Shown piece by piece: positions 1-9,281 of a DNA stretch of 64,000 nucleotides. A program made the translations under genes and the position numbers. Position 1 is the first letter of the stretch. Each line of letters begins with the position of its first letter. The notes under the pieces are model-generated. The model searched no databases. It saw only the letters and a program-made list of their open reading frames with translations, and was not told the origin of the DNA. The DNA comes from an uncultured Sanguibacteroides sp. Its GTDB lineage: Bacteria > Bacteroidota > Bacteroidia > Bacteroidales > Marinifilaceae. The stretch spans positions 13,731 through 77,730 of the forward strand of contig NZ_UQRQ01000015.1 of assembly GCF_900543425.1 (NCBI RefSeq). Direction: 5' to 3'.

Positions 1-3000
1 CGGTAGCCTTGAGTACGACCTGATCCCCGGTACGAACAAAACGAGGAAGGTTGGTGCTTACCATAAACTCTTTATTGGTAATAACCGATTTTTCCAATTG
101 ACCGTAAGCCATGTCGGGGGTATGGGCCAAGGCCATAAAACGCCAGGTAGTCGTGGCCTCGGGTACGGTAAATTTAATGCTTACGTTTCCGGCGGAATCC
201 GTGCGTAATTGCGGATAGAAAAATGCCGTTTCCTGTAAGTTTTGCCGGATTTGGACGGGAGGAACCTGTCGTTCATCCGATTTCGCTTTATCCGAATACT
301 CTCCGGCATAATCATATTCCGTAACACTATTTTCTTCTAATACCGCATCTCGCATGACGGTTTTGGCCGGCCGGCCGGTAGCGTATCCGCGGACTATTAT
401 GGGTTGATTGAAATTCAAACCGAAAAGATTTAGTCGGTCGAATTTGAATTCGGGGATCTTATAATTTTTTGATTTAAAATCGATATACCCGTAAATGTTG
501 GCCGTAAGTGCGTTGGAAATCCATCGAGGTGTCATTTCGTAATACCTGAGAACAGGGTTAAAATACCATGTATTCGATGCGAATTGATCTAAAGAGGCAT
601 CGTACATCCCGGCCATAAGCTCGGCTAATACGGCTTGTCCCGCCTTGTTCCGAATTGTGAAACTCCACTCTTCTTTTTGCCCGGGAGAAAGATGATCCCG
701 GAATGTTTTGGTAAAAATATCCAATTGTTTATCGGGTTCCTGCCGTTCAATGGTGATGGCATTATAGAATAGTTGCCGATCCTTCACGTAAGTGATAAGC
801 AATTGGATCGATTTTCCGTAATTCGCTTTGTAAGGGATCGTGAGCGTGGTGTTTTCGTCTGTCATTTCGAAACGTTTCCTTTCTATAAACTGTCCCCGGT
901 CGTATAATTCGTATAAGACGTATATATCGGAGGCGGATGAACCTAATATGACTTTAGCTTCTTCCCCGGGTTTACAGGTCGTTTTTTCTTTGATAAGCCA
1001 ATTATAAGTCAGTACAGGCGGGCGTTTATCCGATGGGGAATAGAGGTAAAAGATCTTTTGTTTGCGAATCTTTTGACCGTTGGTGGTACTACCCTCTGTT
1101 GTAAACAGATAAGCCCCGGAAGGATAAATGGACAGATCAATGTTTAGCGGATTGTTTCCGGTTTTATAAATACCGTGGAGTACCTCTTTCTCAACGGGAG
1201 CATTGTTGTCGGAATAGGACTCTTTTAAGCTGGAAAGAGGTTTGAGCTTTGCGATGGAGTAGTTTACCGTCTGTGATAACGGATTCCCGTTTGCATTGAC
1301 GGCTACGATTTTTATATCGAGTGGGTTGTGCTTATTCCATTGTGTGGGTAGTTGTATGCTTAGTTGATAAGGGTATTTGTCAACATGGATTGTAAATTCT
1401 CTTGTTTGTGTCTCTCCGTTCGGGGAGGTAATGGTAACCGAGACGGTATAATAAGTATTATACATCCTGTGATAAGGCATATCTTGTGTCGTATCTGTTG
1501 CGAAGTAAATTTCAAAATTTCCGTTGCGATCGGTTTTTACTTCGCCATTAGAGATAGTACGTTTGGAATTAAATCGGTAGAAATTGCTTTTATATAGCGT
1601 GTAGGAGACCTGACAGTCGGATAAATTTACCCCGGAATAGGTTTTTGCTTTCCCTTTTACGGTAATCGTGTCACCTAATTGATAGCTTCCCGTTATAGGA
1701 TCGAATGTAATTTCGAATTTGGGGCGTTGGTATTCGGCAACACTGACAAAACGTCTGGCACCATTGGTACGGAGTGATACCTGACCGTTTAATATATCTT
1801 TGGGAATTGTAAAATTTCCGGCAAAGGAACCGAATTCGTTTGTCGTAAATTGTTTGCTGGCAATCTCCTGGTTATTGGCATCCTGGAAAGTTACGGTGTA
1901 CTCTTTTCCGGCGATGGCCTCTGAATTTTCTTTGTTGGCTTCCCAGGCTATTCCGCAGAAATAAATCGTTTGTCCCGGACGGTAAATGGCCCGGTCTGTA
2001 AACAGATTTACCTCGAATTGCCGTGTGGGTGCTTGATAATTAGAATAGTAGGAGGGTAGATAATTAATAGCGCCATGGGTATCATCGCCAGAAGATATTT
2101 GAAAACAGAGCGTATTTCTATAGTCCGTGGGAATGGAAGCAATACCGTTTTTATCTGAACGATATTGAGCAATGTACTGGTAAGTTTTGTCTCCTTTACT
2201 ATCATATATATTTACTGTTGCTCCGGATATGGGTTTGCCGCTTTCCATATCGCATACCAATATGGAATTGGTATTTCTCTCTATTTGACGTGAAAATCCG
2301 GTAAAACGGCTGGAACTAAAATAGAGCGTATCTTTTTCCAGCGTATTCCCCTGGCTGCTGATAATCAGTTCGTAAAGGCCTATTCGGGAGATTGGAATCT
2401 GAAACGTGGTGTCGTATGAAAGCAACCAGGCAGGAAGTTTGTACGAACGGGTTGATATTTTTTCTTTCGGATAGGTTTTGGAGGTACCGGCAAGGTATTC
2501 GTCCATTTTTACATTTAATTTATATAACTCGAATTTGATGGAAGAGGTATTTTTATAATTTATGCGAATAATTTGGTCTTTTCCCGGATAAACCGTTTGA
2601 AGAAGATTAATATTCACGGCACTGCTTTTAAGCGTTTCTGCCAAATTTTTTAAGATGTTAATCCTAAAATAGTTGGGAAAGAGTCGAATTCCTTCCTGGC
2701 AAAATTGAAGGGCTTTTCGAACTTCTTTTTCCATTTCGGATTTTATGATACTCTCCGGATTCTCTTTATGGATGGGAGACTCCTGTTGTTCGATGTTTTT
2801 TCGAAGGTATAATTGAGCGAGAGTATGCAATATCTCTACCCGGAGAGGGTCGTTCCGGTATTCGTCGTTTAACTCGAATAAGGCTTTTTCATAAAGAGAG
2901 GAGGCGTTTTCGTTTGTAATATGAGTCGATACAAAATTCAATCGTTGCAGATTGGCCCATAATAATGTATTTTTTTGTCCCGAGTTTAATTGAACTTGAA

Positions 3001-3727
3001 GTAAGGATTGGTATAATCGAATGATATACTGGTCGCAATTATAAGGTTCTTCGGGAACGGATAATTGGACAAACTCATCTTCGGGAGCAAACAACTTATC
3101 ATTCGTGAGGGGTTTTTGTTTAAAAAAATCGGGAACATAATAGCTTATGGAAGAGATTAGGTTGATACTACGATAAACAAGTAAATCGTAAAGCGTCGGA
3201 CTGAATTCCCGGGAATCTTTTCCTAAAATTAAAATGTCTTTGTATTGGAGGCTATTTGTGGCAATAAGCTCCTTGGTCGGCTTTAAAGAGGCCTCGATAT
3301 GTTGGAAAATCTTTTCGATAAAAATATTTCCGGTCCAGACTTTTACATCTTCCGGTATATATCCGGTGATCGGAGTCAGCCCGTTAATCTCAAAGACTCT
3401 GCTGATGTAATAGGATTTATATAATTCGGCTAAAAGCGAGTGTAAAATACTTTTTTCAACCGGATTTTTACTTGTTACGACGTAAGCTTCCAAATTAGAC
3501 AGTAGTGTCGGTATACTGTCCTGATCGATTAAACTTTGGTATTTGATTTGTAGAATAATCGATTTAATCAAAAGAGGAGCGTCTTTCTTTTTTAGGGCTT
3601 GTTCATACGTTTTACGAGCTTCGGTCAAGGCTGTCCTTGGATTTTCTTCTGCCTTTTCTGACTGTCCGAACCCGTTTGTTACCAACAGAACGAAAAGGAT
3701 TGCTACAAGTAATCTGATTGTTTTCAT
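1..3727 (-). CDS. Alpha-2-macroglobulin family protein, 3' end beyond the window
   Basis: The frame is open on the minus strand from ATG at 3727 to the window edge, about 1,242 codons, so only the N-terminal part is visible. It starts with a Sec-type signal peptide (MKTIRLLVAILFVLLVTNG). The first 400 or so residues are helical and specific to Bacteroidetes members. MG-type beta domains follow, including an MG2 hallmark, FTDRAIYRPGQTIYF, and near the edge the TTWRFMALAHTPD and NLPRFVRTGDQV motifs that precede the core domain of bacterial alpha-2-macroglobulins. Family members are large envelope proteins thought to trap proteases or act in envelope defence. Any thioester motif would lie beyond the edge, so I cannot tell whether this is a thioester type. 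It is divergent from the sigma gene of module A and beside a large peptidase locus, so a link to protease control is possible but inferred. Confidence 0.85.
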   Translation of the reverse strand, partial: MKTIRLLVAILFVLLVTNGFGQSEKAEENPRTALTEARKTYEQALKKKDAPLLIKSIILQIKYQSLIDQDSIPTLLSNLEAYVVTSKNPVEKSILHSLLAELYKSYYISRVFEINGLTPITGYIPEDVKVWTGNIFIEKIFQHIEASLKPTKELIATNSLQYKDILILGKDSREFSPTLYDLLVYRSINLISSISYYVPDFFKQKPLTNDKLFAPEDEFVQLSVPEEPYNCDQYIIRLYQSLLQVQLNSGQKNTLLWANLQRLNFVSTHITNENASSLYEKALFELNDEYRNDPLRVEILHTLAQLYLRKNIEQQESPIHKENPESIIKSEMEKEVRKALQFCQEGIRLFPNYFRINILKNLAETLKSSAVNINLLQTVYPGKDQIIRINYKNTSSIKFELYKLNVKMDEYLAGTSKTYPKEKISTRSYKLPAWLLSYDTTFQIPISRIGLYELIISSQGNTLEKDTLYFSSSRFTGFSRQIERNTNSILVCDMESGKPISGATVNIYDSKGDKTYQYIAQYRSDKNGIASIPTDYRNTLCFQISSGDDTHGAINYLPSYYSNYQAPTRQFEVNLFTDRAIYRPGQTIYFCGIAWEANKENSEAIAGKEYTVTFQDANNQEIASKQFTTNEFGSFAGNFTIPKDILNGQVSLRTNGARRFVSVAEYQRPKFEITFDPITGSYQLGDTITVKGKAKTYSGVNLSDCQVSYTLYKSNFYRFNSKRTISNGEVKTDRNGNFEIYFATDTTQDMPYHRMYNTYYTVSVTITSPNGETQTREFTIHVDKYPYQLSIQLPTQWNKHNPLDIKIVAVNANGNPLSQTVNYSIAKLKPLSSLKESYSDNNAPVEKEVLHGIYKTGNNPLNIDLSIYPSGAYLFTTEGSTTNGQKIRKQKIFYLYSPSDKRPPVLTYNWLIKEKTTCKPGEEAKVILGSSASDIYVLYELYDRGQFIERKRFEMTDENTTLTIPYKANYGKSIQLLITYVKDRQLFYNAITIERQEPDKQLDIFTKTFRDHLSPGQKEEWSFTIRNKAGQAVLAELMAGMYDASLDQFASNTWYFNPVLRYYEMTPRWISNALTANIYGYIDFKSKNYKIPEFKFDRLNLFGLNFNQPIIVRGYATGRPAKTVMRDAVLEENSVTEYDYAGEYSDKAKSDERQVPPVQIRQNLQETAFFYPQLRTDSAGNVSIKFTVPEATTTWRFMALAHTPDMAYGQLEKSVITNKEFMVSTNLPRFVRTGDQVVLKAT

Positions 3728-3923
3728 TTCCCTTATTATTTTATCAATGATCATTTTTATTATTCGTTTTTTTAATTGAATAGTTGTCCTATAGATGCTA
3801 TTCAACGAAGAATTCCATAAAAATAATGATAATTTTGGATGTATAAATGACTATTCACACAAATGTACAATACAGAAAGAATCTTTTAATAAAAAAACAA
3901 ATTAAAAAATCAGGGAAATAAAT

Positions 3924-3931
3924 TACATTTG
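3924..3931 (+). promoter_or_regulatory. Possible Bacteroidetes -7 element upstream of sigma gene A
   Basis: TACATTTG fits the TAnnTTTG -7 consensus of the Bacteroidetes primary sigma factor and lies 25 bases before the ATG of the sigma gene. Upstream DNA is very A/T rich, but I see no clean TTTG -33 element at the right spacing. The 228-base divergent gap to the alpha-2-macroglobulin gene must also hold that gene's promoter, which I could not place. Confidence 0.35.
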
Positions 3932-3955
3932 TCAGGAATATAACGTGTGTCCGGT

Positions 3956-4516
3956 ATGAATACTTCATTAAACGGCTTATTGATAGGGATTAATAATAAG
4001 GACATGGAGGCATGGGAATGTTTGTATGCTGATTATTATGCAACATTATGTTCTTATGTGAATCGGATTGTGCGGGATAAGAATGCGGCTCAGGATATTG
4101 TACAGGATCTATTGGTGTCGATATGGAAATCTCCCCGGCAATTTTTAAATATGCGTGACTTCTCTATGTATCTTTATCGTTCTTGCTATAATAATGCTTT
4201 GATTTATATTCGGAATAGGAATCTGCGTTGGAGTATTGAACAACGGATGGCACGGGAATCCGCAAATACGGATGAAGAGATGTTTGCTATTACAATAGAA
4301 GAAGAACTTATCCGGCAATTGTATGTTTATATTCAAGAATTACCGGAGAAAGGCCGGGAAATTATAAATTTAATGATACAAGGTTTTTCCGGACCCGAAA
4401 TTGCTGAAAAATTAGGTGTGACCATACACACGGTAAAGACGCATAAGAGTCGGGTATTTAAGTATTTAAGGTCTCGCTACAAAAATCCCCTTTTATTTTT
4501 TGTTTTAGGAATTTAA
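3956..4516 (+). CDS. ECF-type RNA polymerase sigma-70 factor (module A)
   Basis: This 186-residue protein has the two-domain ECF layout. Region 2 covers about residues 20-90, with the core-binding stretch DKNAAQDIVQDLLVSIWK. Region 4 is a helix-turn-helix at about 115-175, with LPEKGREIINLMIQG and GVTIHTVKTHKSRVFKYLR. Extracytoplasmic-function sigma factors of this Bacteroidetes group are held by a membrane FecR partner and released when the cognate TonB-dependent receptor binds substrate. The FecR gene starts 72 bases downstream and the SusC gene has the STN signalling domain, so the trans-envelope relay is complete. I chose ATG at 3956; an in-frame GTG lies three codons upstream at 3947. 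The likely target is the SusC gene of this module, inferred from order. Confidence 0.9.
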   Translation: MNTSLNGLLIGINNKDMEAWECLYADYYATLCSYVNRIVRDKNAAQDIVQDLLVSIWKSPRQFLNMRDFSMYLYRSCYNNALIYIRNRNLRWSIEQRMARESANTDEEMFAITIEEELIRQLYVYIQELPEKGREIINLMIQGFSGPEIAEKLGVTIHTVKTHKSRVFKYLRSRYKNPLLFFVLGI

Positions 4517-4588
4517 AAAAAATCGGATTTATGTCATACTCTTTCGGATTTCATGTATTATACACCATGAAACTCGAAAATTGGTAGG

Positions 4589-5746
4589 ATGGAAAAAGAT
4601 ATATTTCGAATAATAGATTTGTTTAGGCTTTCGCGTAAAAACGGTTTAAATGAGGAAGAAAAGCATGAGTTTGAAATATTGATGAAGGACGACTCTACAC
4701 GGGAAATGTTCGAACGGATAGAGGATGAAAAATATTTACACGAACGGATAGAAGAGCTGAAATCATATGATCACCGGGAGGCTTTTGCTCGTTTGAAAAC
4801 TCGTGTCCGTAAATATCGTCGGTTGAAGTGGATCCGAAGAGGCGTTGTTTCGGCAGCCGTTTTACTGATAGGGGTGTTTAGTCTTGTGATATGGGATAAA
4901 TCCAAAGATTCTCTTTCGCAAACGGAAATGATGATTAAAAAGAACATAATACATCCGGGGATAAAACAGGCTGTTTTAAGATTAACGGATGGAAAAACGG
5001 TGAATATACAAGATGGATTTCTCGAGATTAAGGAAAAGGGAGGAACTGCGATTAAATATGAAAAAGGAGAATTGAGTTACTTGTCAAAGGGAGAATTGGT
5101 TTCGGAAACGGATTCTAATGAATTGATTGTACCGATTGGGGGAGAGTGTTTTGTCTGCTTGAATGACGGAACCGAAGTGTGGTTAAATGCTGATTCGAAG
5201 TTAAGGTATCCGCTTGTATTCGGTAAAGCGAAACGGGAAGTTTATCTGGAGGGAGAAGCCTATTTTAACGTGAAGCAGGATGGGGAACGTCCGTTTGTCG
5301 TTCATACGAATTTTGGCAAAACCAAAGTATTGGGAACCTCTTTTGACGTGAATGCTTATTCCGGAACAGAGGGATATACGACCTTAGTGAGTGGAAAAGT
5401 GAGTTGTACTTCGGTAGAAGATGAAGAGGTTATTCTGGCTCCTGGACAACAGGCCGTAATGTCTAAATCCGGCAATATGAGCGTTCGGGAAGTTGATATA
5501 CAGGAGTATGTCAGTTGGAAAGACGGGTTGTTCGTGTTTAATAATAAATCGCTGAAGGATATTATGATCATATTAGAACGGTGGTATGGAGTAAAGGTAG
5601 AATTTCGGGATAAAGGATTAGAATCCTTGACTTTCACGGGGAATCTCCATCGATATGATAATGTTACTGTCTTTTTGGAATTATTGAAGCGATTACGGGA
5701 AGTACGTTACGAAGTATCGGAAGATACGATTGTGCTGTATAAATAA
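4589..5746 (+). CDS. FecR family anti-sigma regulator (module A)
   Basis: The 385-residue protein has the FecR plan. A cytoplasmic N-terminal sigma-binding part covers about residues 1-83, followed by one transmembrane helix at about 84-104 (VVSAAVLLIGVFSLVIW). The periplasmic FecR domain runs from about 175 to 275 (IVPIGGECFVCLNDGTEVWLN, then KREVYLEGEAYFNV and VLGTSFDVNAY). A DUF4974-like C-terminal domain covers about 310-385 (FVFNNKSLKDIMIILERWYGV), which in this family contacts the STN domain of the receptor. It is expected to hold the upstream sigma factor inactive until SusC A signals. It sits between its sigma and SusC genes, the standard order. Confidence 0.92.
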   Translation: MEKDIFRIIDLFRLSRKNGLNEEEKHEFEILMKDDSTREMFERIEDEKYLHERIEELKSYDHREAFARLKTRVRKYRRLKWIRRGVVSAAVLLIGVFSLVIWDKSKDSLSQTEMMIKKNIIHPGIKQAVLRLTDGKTVNIQDGFLEIKEKGGTAIKYEKGELSYLSKGELVSETDSNELIVPIGGECFVCLNDGTEVWLNADSKLRYPLVFGKAKREVYLEGEAYFNVKQDGERPFVVHTNFGKTKVLGTSFDVNAYSGTEGYTTLVSGKVSCTSVEDEEVILAPGQQAVMSKSGNMSVREVDIQEYVSWKDGLFVFNNKSLKDIMIILERWYGVKVEFRDKGLESLTFTGNLHRYDNVTVFLELLKRLREVRYEVSEDTIVLYK

Positions 5747-5794
5747 CAGGGGAGACGGATTTCAAATTTCTCAGGTCTGTCGTCCGTTCCCCTG
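5747..5794 (+). terminator. Hairpin between FecR A and SusC A
   Basis: An imperfect inverted repeat pairs CAGGGGAGACGGA with TCCGTTCCCCTG just after the FecR stop codon. It is not followed by a T run, so it may be an attenuator or RNA-processing element rather than a classical terminator. Module B has a stronger hairpin at the same place, which suggests that SusC expression is separated from the regulator genes in both. Confidence 0.45.
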
Positions 5795-5822
5795 AAATTA
5801 CTTATAAATAATCTACAATGTT

Positions 5823-8800
5823 ATGAAAAAAATTCAATTACTATGGCATTTTTGCCTATGGAAAAAGTACAAAAAGATTCTTATGATTATGAAATTGTGT
5901 TGTGTGTTTGTTTTCTTGCTATGTCTGAACTTATCCGCAACTGTGAGTGCACAAAATGAAAAAGTATCGTTGGATTTGGAAAATGTATCCATGGAACGGT
6001 TTCTTGTCGAGTTAAGAAAACAAACGAGTTATAGTTTTATGTATAACTCCGAATTGGTGGCAAAAGCGGGGCATATTTCTGTCAAGGTGAAGAAAAAAAT
6101 GTTGAGTGAGGTGTTGGCTACGGTGTTGAAACAGGTGGGATTTGAATATGAATTTTACAATAATGTTATTTTGATTCGTCCGAGTTCAAATGTTCCGGAA
6201 GAGAAAAAGCCTCAAAAGAATATCGTGCGGGGAGAGGTAAAAGACGAAGCTGGATTGCCTTTGCCGGGGGTAACCGTGTTGATAAAAGGCTCTTCCGTTG
6301 GTGTCGCTACGGATAAGGACGGGAAGTTCGAGATTCAATTGGTAAAGGATACGGTCACGTTAGTGTTTACTTTCGTCGGTATGAAAACGCAACACGTAAA
6401 AATTGATAAATTGAAAGAGGGAGAGGAGCGTAAGGCGTTATCTATTGTCATGAAAGAAGATAAAATGGTCTTGGAAGATGTCGTGGTAACGGGATATGCC
6501 AATATCCGGAAATCGAGTTTCACGGGGTCGGCGACGCAAGTAAAACGGGAAGAGCTATTAAAGGTTTCGACGGGGAATATTATCGATGCTTTACAGGTAT
6601 TCGATCCATCCTTGCGAATGATTAAAAATAATGAAATGGGATCGGATCCGAATACGTTGCCCGAATTTTATATTCGGGGACGTTCCGGAATGGAGGGCGT
6701 GAAACAGTTGGATAAAATTCAATCGTCGGATATATCGGAATATGCCTTAACGAATAACCCTAATCTTCCGATTTTTATTATGGATGGTTATGAGGTATCG
6801 ATAGAGAAAGTATACGATATGGATCCGAACCGGGTTGAATCGATTAATATCTTAAAAGATGCGGCTGCTACTGCCATGTATGGTTCAAGAGCTTCAAACG
6901 GAGTGATTGTCATCGAGACGGTAGCCCCGAAACCGGGGCAGTTGCGAGTGGCTTATAATGGAACATTGGGGATTACGGCTCCTGATTTGTCGGACTATAA
7001 TTTGATGAATGCGCGGGAGAAACTGGAAGCAGAAGTAGCTGCCGGATTATTGGATGCGGATAGTCCTTTGGAGCCGGGGACGAATGATTACGCCGATCGT
7101 GTGGCGGATTACAGGAATAAATTGAATAATATCTTGTTAGGAGTGGACACGTATTGGTTGGGAAAACCTTTAAGGACGGAGGTGAATCATAAACATAGTT
7201 TATTCGTGGATGGAGGAGTGGAATCTATTCGATACATGCTGGGTTTACGTTACGAGGGACAAAATGGGGTTATGAAAGGGTCATACCGGAACAAAATCGG
7301 GGCAGATTTGAAATTAGACAGTCGGATAAAGAGTGTTCAAATCAGTAATCAGGTTTCTTATGATGCGGTACGGACTCAAAATTCGCCTTATGGAACCTTT
7401 TATGATTACGTGAGAATGCAGCCATATTGGAGACCGACGGACGAGAATGGAGAATTAATACGAAGTTATAAACGGACTTACGGTACCAGCGGAGGTACGG
7501 CCAACCCGTTGTATGCGGCAACGTTGAACAGTTATAATCGTAGTAATTACCAAGAGATTTCCGATAATTTGCAGTTGAATTGGTATATCACAAAAAGTTT
7601 GCAATTTAAAGCTCAACTATCTCTTAACTGGAAAGAAGAGACGTCTAAAGCGTTTACCGACCCGAATCATCCGATTTATAATGACGTGGATCTTTCCGGC
7701 GGAACTGTTTCCGAATTGGACAAGGGAGGGCTCAATTATACGCGGAGGAAAACGTTTGGTTGGAATACCAATCTTTTGTTAATGTATAACGAGGTCATCG
7801 GAAAGCATCATAATGTTAATTTGACCTTGGGAGCAAACGTAAAGGAAGATAAAACGAATTATAACCAGATCCGGTATATCGGATTCCCTCTTTCCGGGAT
7901 GAGCGATCGGAAATTTGCAAACCGGATAGATTCGGAAACCCTTCAGAGTAATCATACCCGACTTGTGGGTGCGTTCTTACAGGGAAACTACACCTTTAAT
8001 GATATTTATTTATTGGATGTCTCTTTGCGTTTGGACGGATCATCGGAGTTCGGAACGAATAATCGCTTTGCGACCTTCTGGTCCGGAGGTGCGGGTATTA
8101 ATATTCATAATTATGCTTTTATGAAATCACTCCCGCTGATTACATTGTTACGGGTAAAAGCAAATTACGGGCAGACCGGTAAAGTGAATTTCCCTCCTTT
8201 TGCGGCTCGTCATACTTATGAAATATTGTCTGACAGTTGGCATATGACAGGAATAGGGACGATATTGTATTATATGGGTAATGACGACCTGACGTGGGAG
8301 AAAACGAAGATGTTGAATTTGGGTTTTGATGTAAACCTGGCAAGACGCGTAAATCTGGAGTTGTCTTGGTATAATAAACGAACGGTGGATTTGATTACAG
8401 ATGTGTCGGTTCCTTCGTCTTCCGGATCTACGGTGTATAAGGATAATTTGGGAGAGGTAGAAAATCGCGGATACGAGGTTAATTTGAATGTTACCGCTTT
8501 CCAGAATAAAAACTGGGATGTAAGTACCTTTGTGCGATTGGCTCATAATAAAAATAAGATTGTGAAGATTTCCGATGCTTTGCGTGAGTACAATGATCGG
8601 GTAGATGAGTATTACAATGGATATACTTCCGGAAGTGATTCGAAGAACGAGCAATACTCGAAACCCGTTATGAAATATCAGGAAGGAGGATCGCTGACCT
8701 CTATTTTCGGTATGAAATCTTTGGGAATTTCTCCGGCTAACGGGCAAGAGTTATTTCTTTACCGGGACGGTAAGGTTTCTTACGCGTGGAAATCTTCGGA

Positions 8801-9281
8801 ACAGGTGATTATCGGAGATACGGAGCCGGAAGTACAAGGCTCGTTCGGTTTGAATTTGCGATACAGAAATTTCACCTTATACACGACGTTCCTGTTTGAA
8901 TTGGGTGGAGATACTTATAATCAGACATTGGTCGATCAGGTGGAATGCGTGAACTTATGGGCCCGTAACGTGGATAAGCGTGTTTCTTCCGATCGTTGGC
9001 AAAAAGAGGGTGATATGACTCCGCTGAAATCGATAAAAGATCGTTATAATGTCACTCGTTCGACTTCTCGTTTCGTGGAGAAAAACAATACGTTGAATTT
9101 TAATTCTTTGACATTAGGCTATGATTTCGATAAGGAGTCGCTTCAACGTTTCGGAATAAGTATGTTGCGCTTATCTTTTAATATGAAGGATATAGCTGTT
9201 TTCTCAACGGTGAAGCAGGAGAGAGGATTGAGTTATCCTTTTGCCCGTACTTTTAATTTCACGTTAAATGTAAGTTTTTAA
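5823..9281 (+). CDS. SusC/RagA-family TonB-linked outer membrane receptor with STN domain (module A)
   Basis: This 1,152-residue outer membrane receptor has a signal peptide ending near residue 44 (ATVSAQ). An STN domain at about 46-118 is the part that contacts FecR, and a carboxypeptidase-regulatory-like beta domain covers about 130-215 (GLPLPGVTVLIKGSSVGVATD). The plug starts near 220 with VVVTGY and includes the RagA signature ILKDAAATAMYGSRASNGVI. The remainder is a 22-strand-type barrel ending in an aromatic residue (LNVSF). It should form a lidded pair with the SusD protein, whose start codon overlaps this stop by one base. The neighbouring peptidases suggest oligopeptide import, but the sequence does not show the ligand. 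An internal ATG at residue 23 is an alternative start with a more compact signal peptide. Confidence 0.95.
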   Translation: MKKIQLLWHFCLWKKYKKILMIMKLCCVFVFLLCLNLSATVSAQNEKVSLDLENVSMERFLVELRKQTSYSFMYNSELVAKAGHISVKVKKKMLSEVLATVLKQVGFEYEFYNNVILIRPSSNVPEEKKPQKNIVRGEVKDEAGLPLPGVTVLIKGSSVGVATDKDGKFEIQLVKDTVTLVFTFVGMKTQHVKIDKLKEGEERKALSIVMKEDKMVLEDVVVTGYANIRKSSFTGSATQVKREELLKVSTGNIIDALQVFDPSLRMIKNNEMGSDPNTLPEFYIRGRSGMEGVKQLDKIQSSDISEYALTNNPNLPIFIMDGYEVSIEKVYDMDPNRVESINILKDAAATAMYGSRASNGVIVIETVAPKPGQLRVAYNGTLGITAPDLSDYNLMNAREKLEAEVAAGLLDADSPLEPGTNDYADRVADYRNKLNNILLGVDTYWLGKPLRTEVNHKHSLFVDGGVESIRYMLGLRYEGQNGVMKGSYRNKIGADLKLDSRIKSVQISNQVSYDAVRTQNSPYGTFYDYVRMQPYWRPTDENGELIRSYKRTYGTSGGTANPLYAATLNSYNRSNYQEISDNLQLNWYITKSLQFKAQLSLNWKEETSKAFTDPNHPIYNDVDLSGGTVSELDKGGLNYTRRKTFGWNTNLLLMYNEVIGKHHNVNLTLGANVKEDKTNYNQIRYIGFPLSGMSDRKFANRIDSETLQSNHTRLVGAFLQGNYTFNDIYLLDVSLRLDGSSEFGTNNRFATFWSGGAGINIHNYAFMKSLPLITLLRVKANYGQTGKVNFPPFAARHTYEILSDSWHMTGIGTILYYMGNDDLTWEKTKMLNLGFDVNLARRVNLELSWYNKRTVDLITDVSVPSSSGSTVYKDNLGEVENRGYEVNLNVTAFQNKNWDVSTFVRLAHNKNKIVKISDALREYNDRVDEYYNGYTSGSDSKNEQYSKPVMKYQEGGSLTSIFGMKSLGISPANGQELFLYRDGKVSYAWKSSEQVIIGDTEPEVQGSFGLNLRYRNFTLYTTFLFELGGDTYNQTLVDQVECVNLWARNVDKRVSSDRWQKEGDMTPLKSIKDRYNVTRSTSRFVEKNNTLNFNSLTLGYDFDKESLQRFGISMLRLSFNMKDIAVFSTVKQERGLSYPFARTFNFTLNVSF

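Noticed and set aside
8148..8747. 199-codon open frame on the minus strand inside SusC A
   Set aside because: It lies wholly antisense to a well-supported receptor gene and its translation is low in complexity, with no family features.
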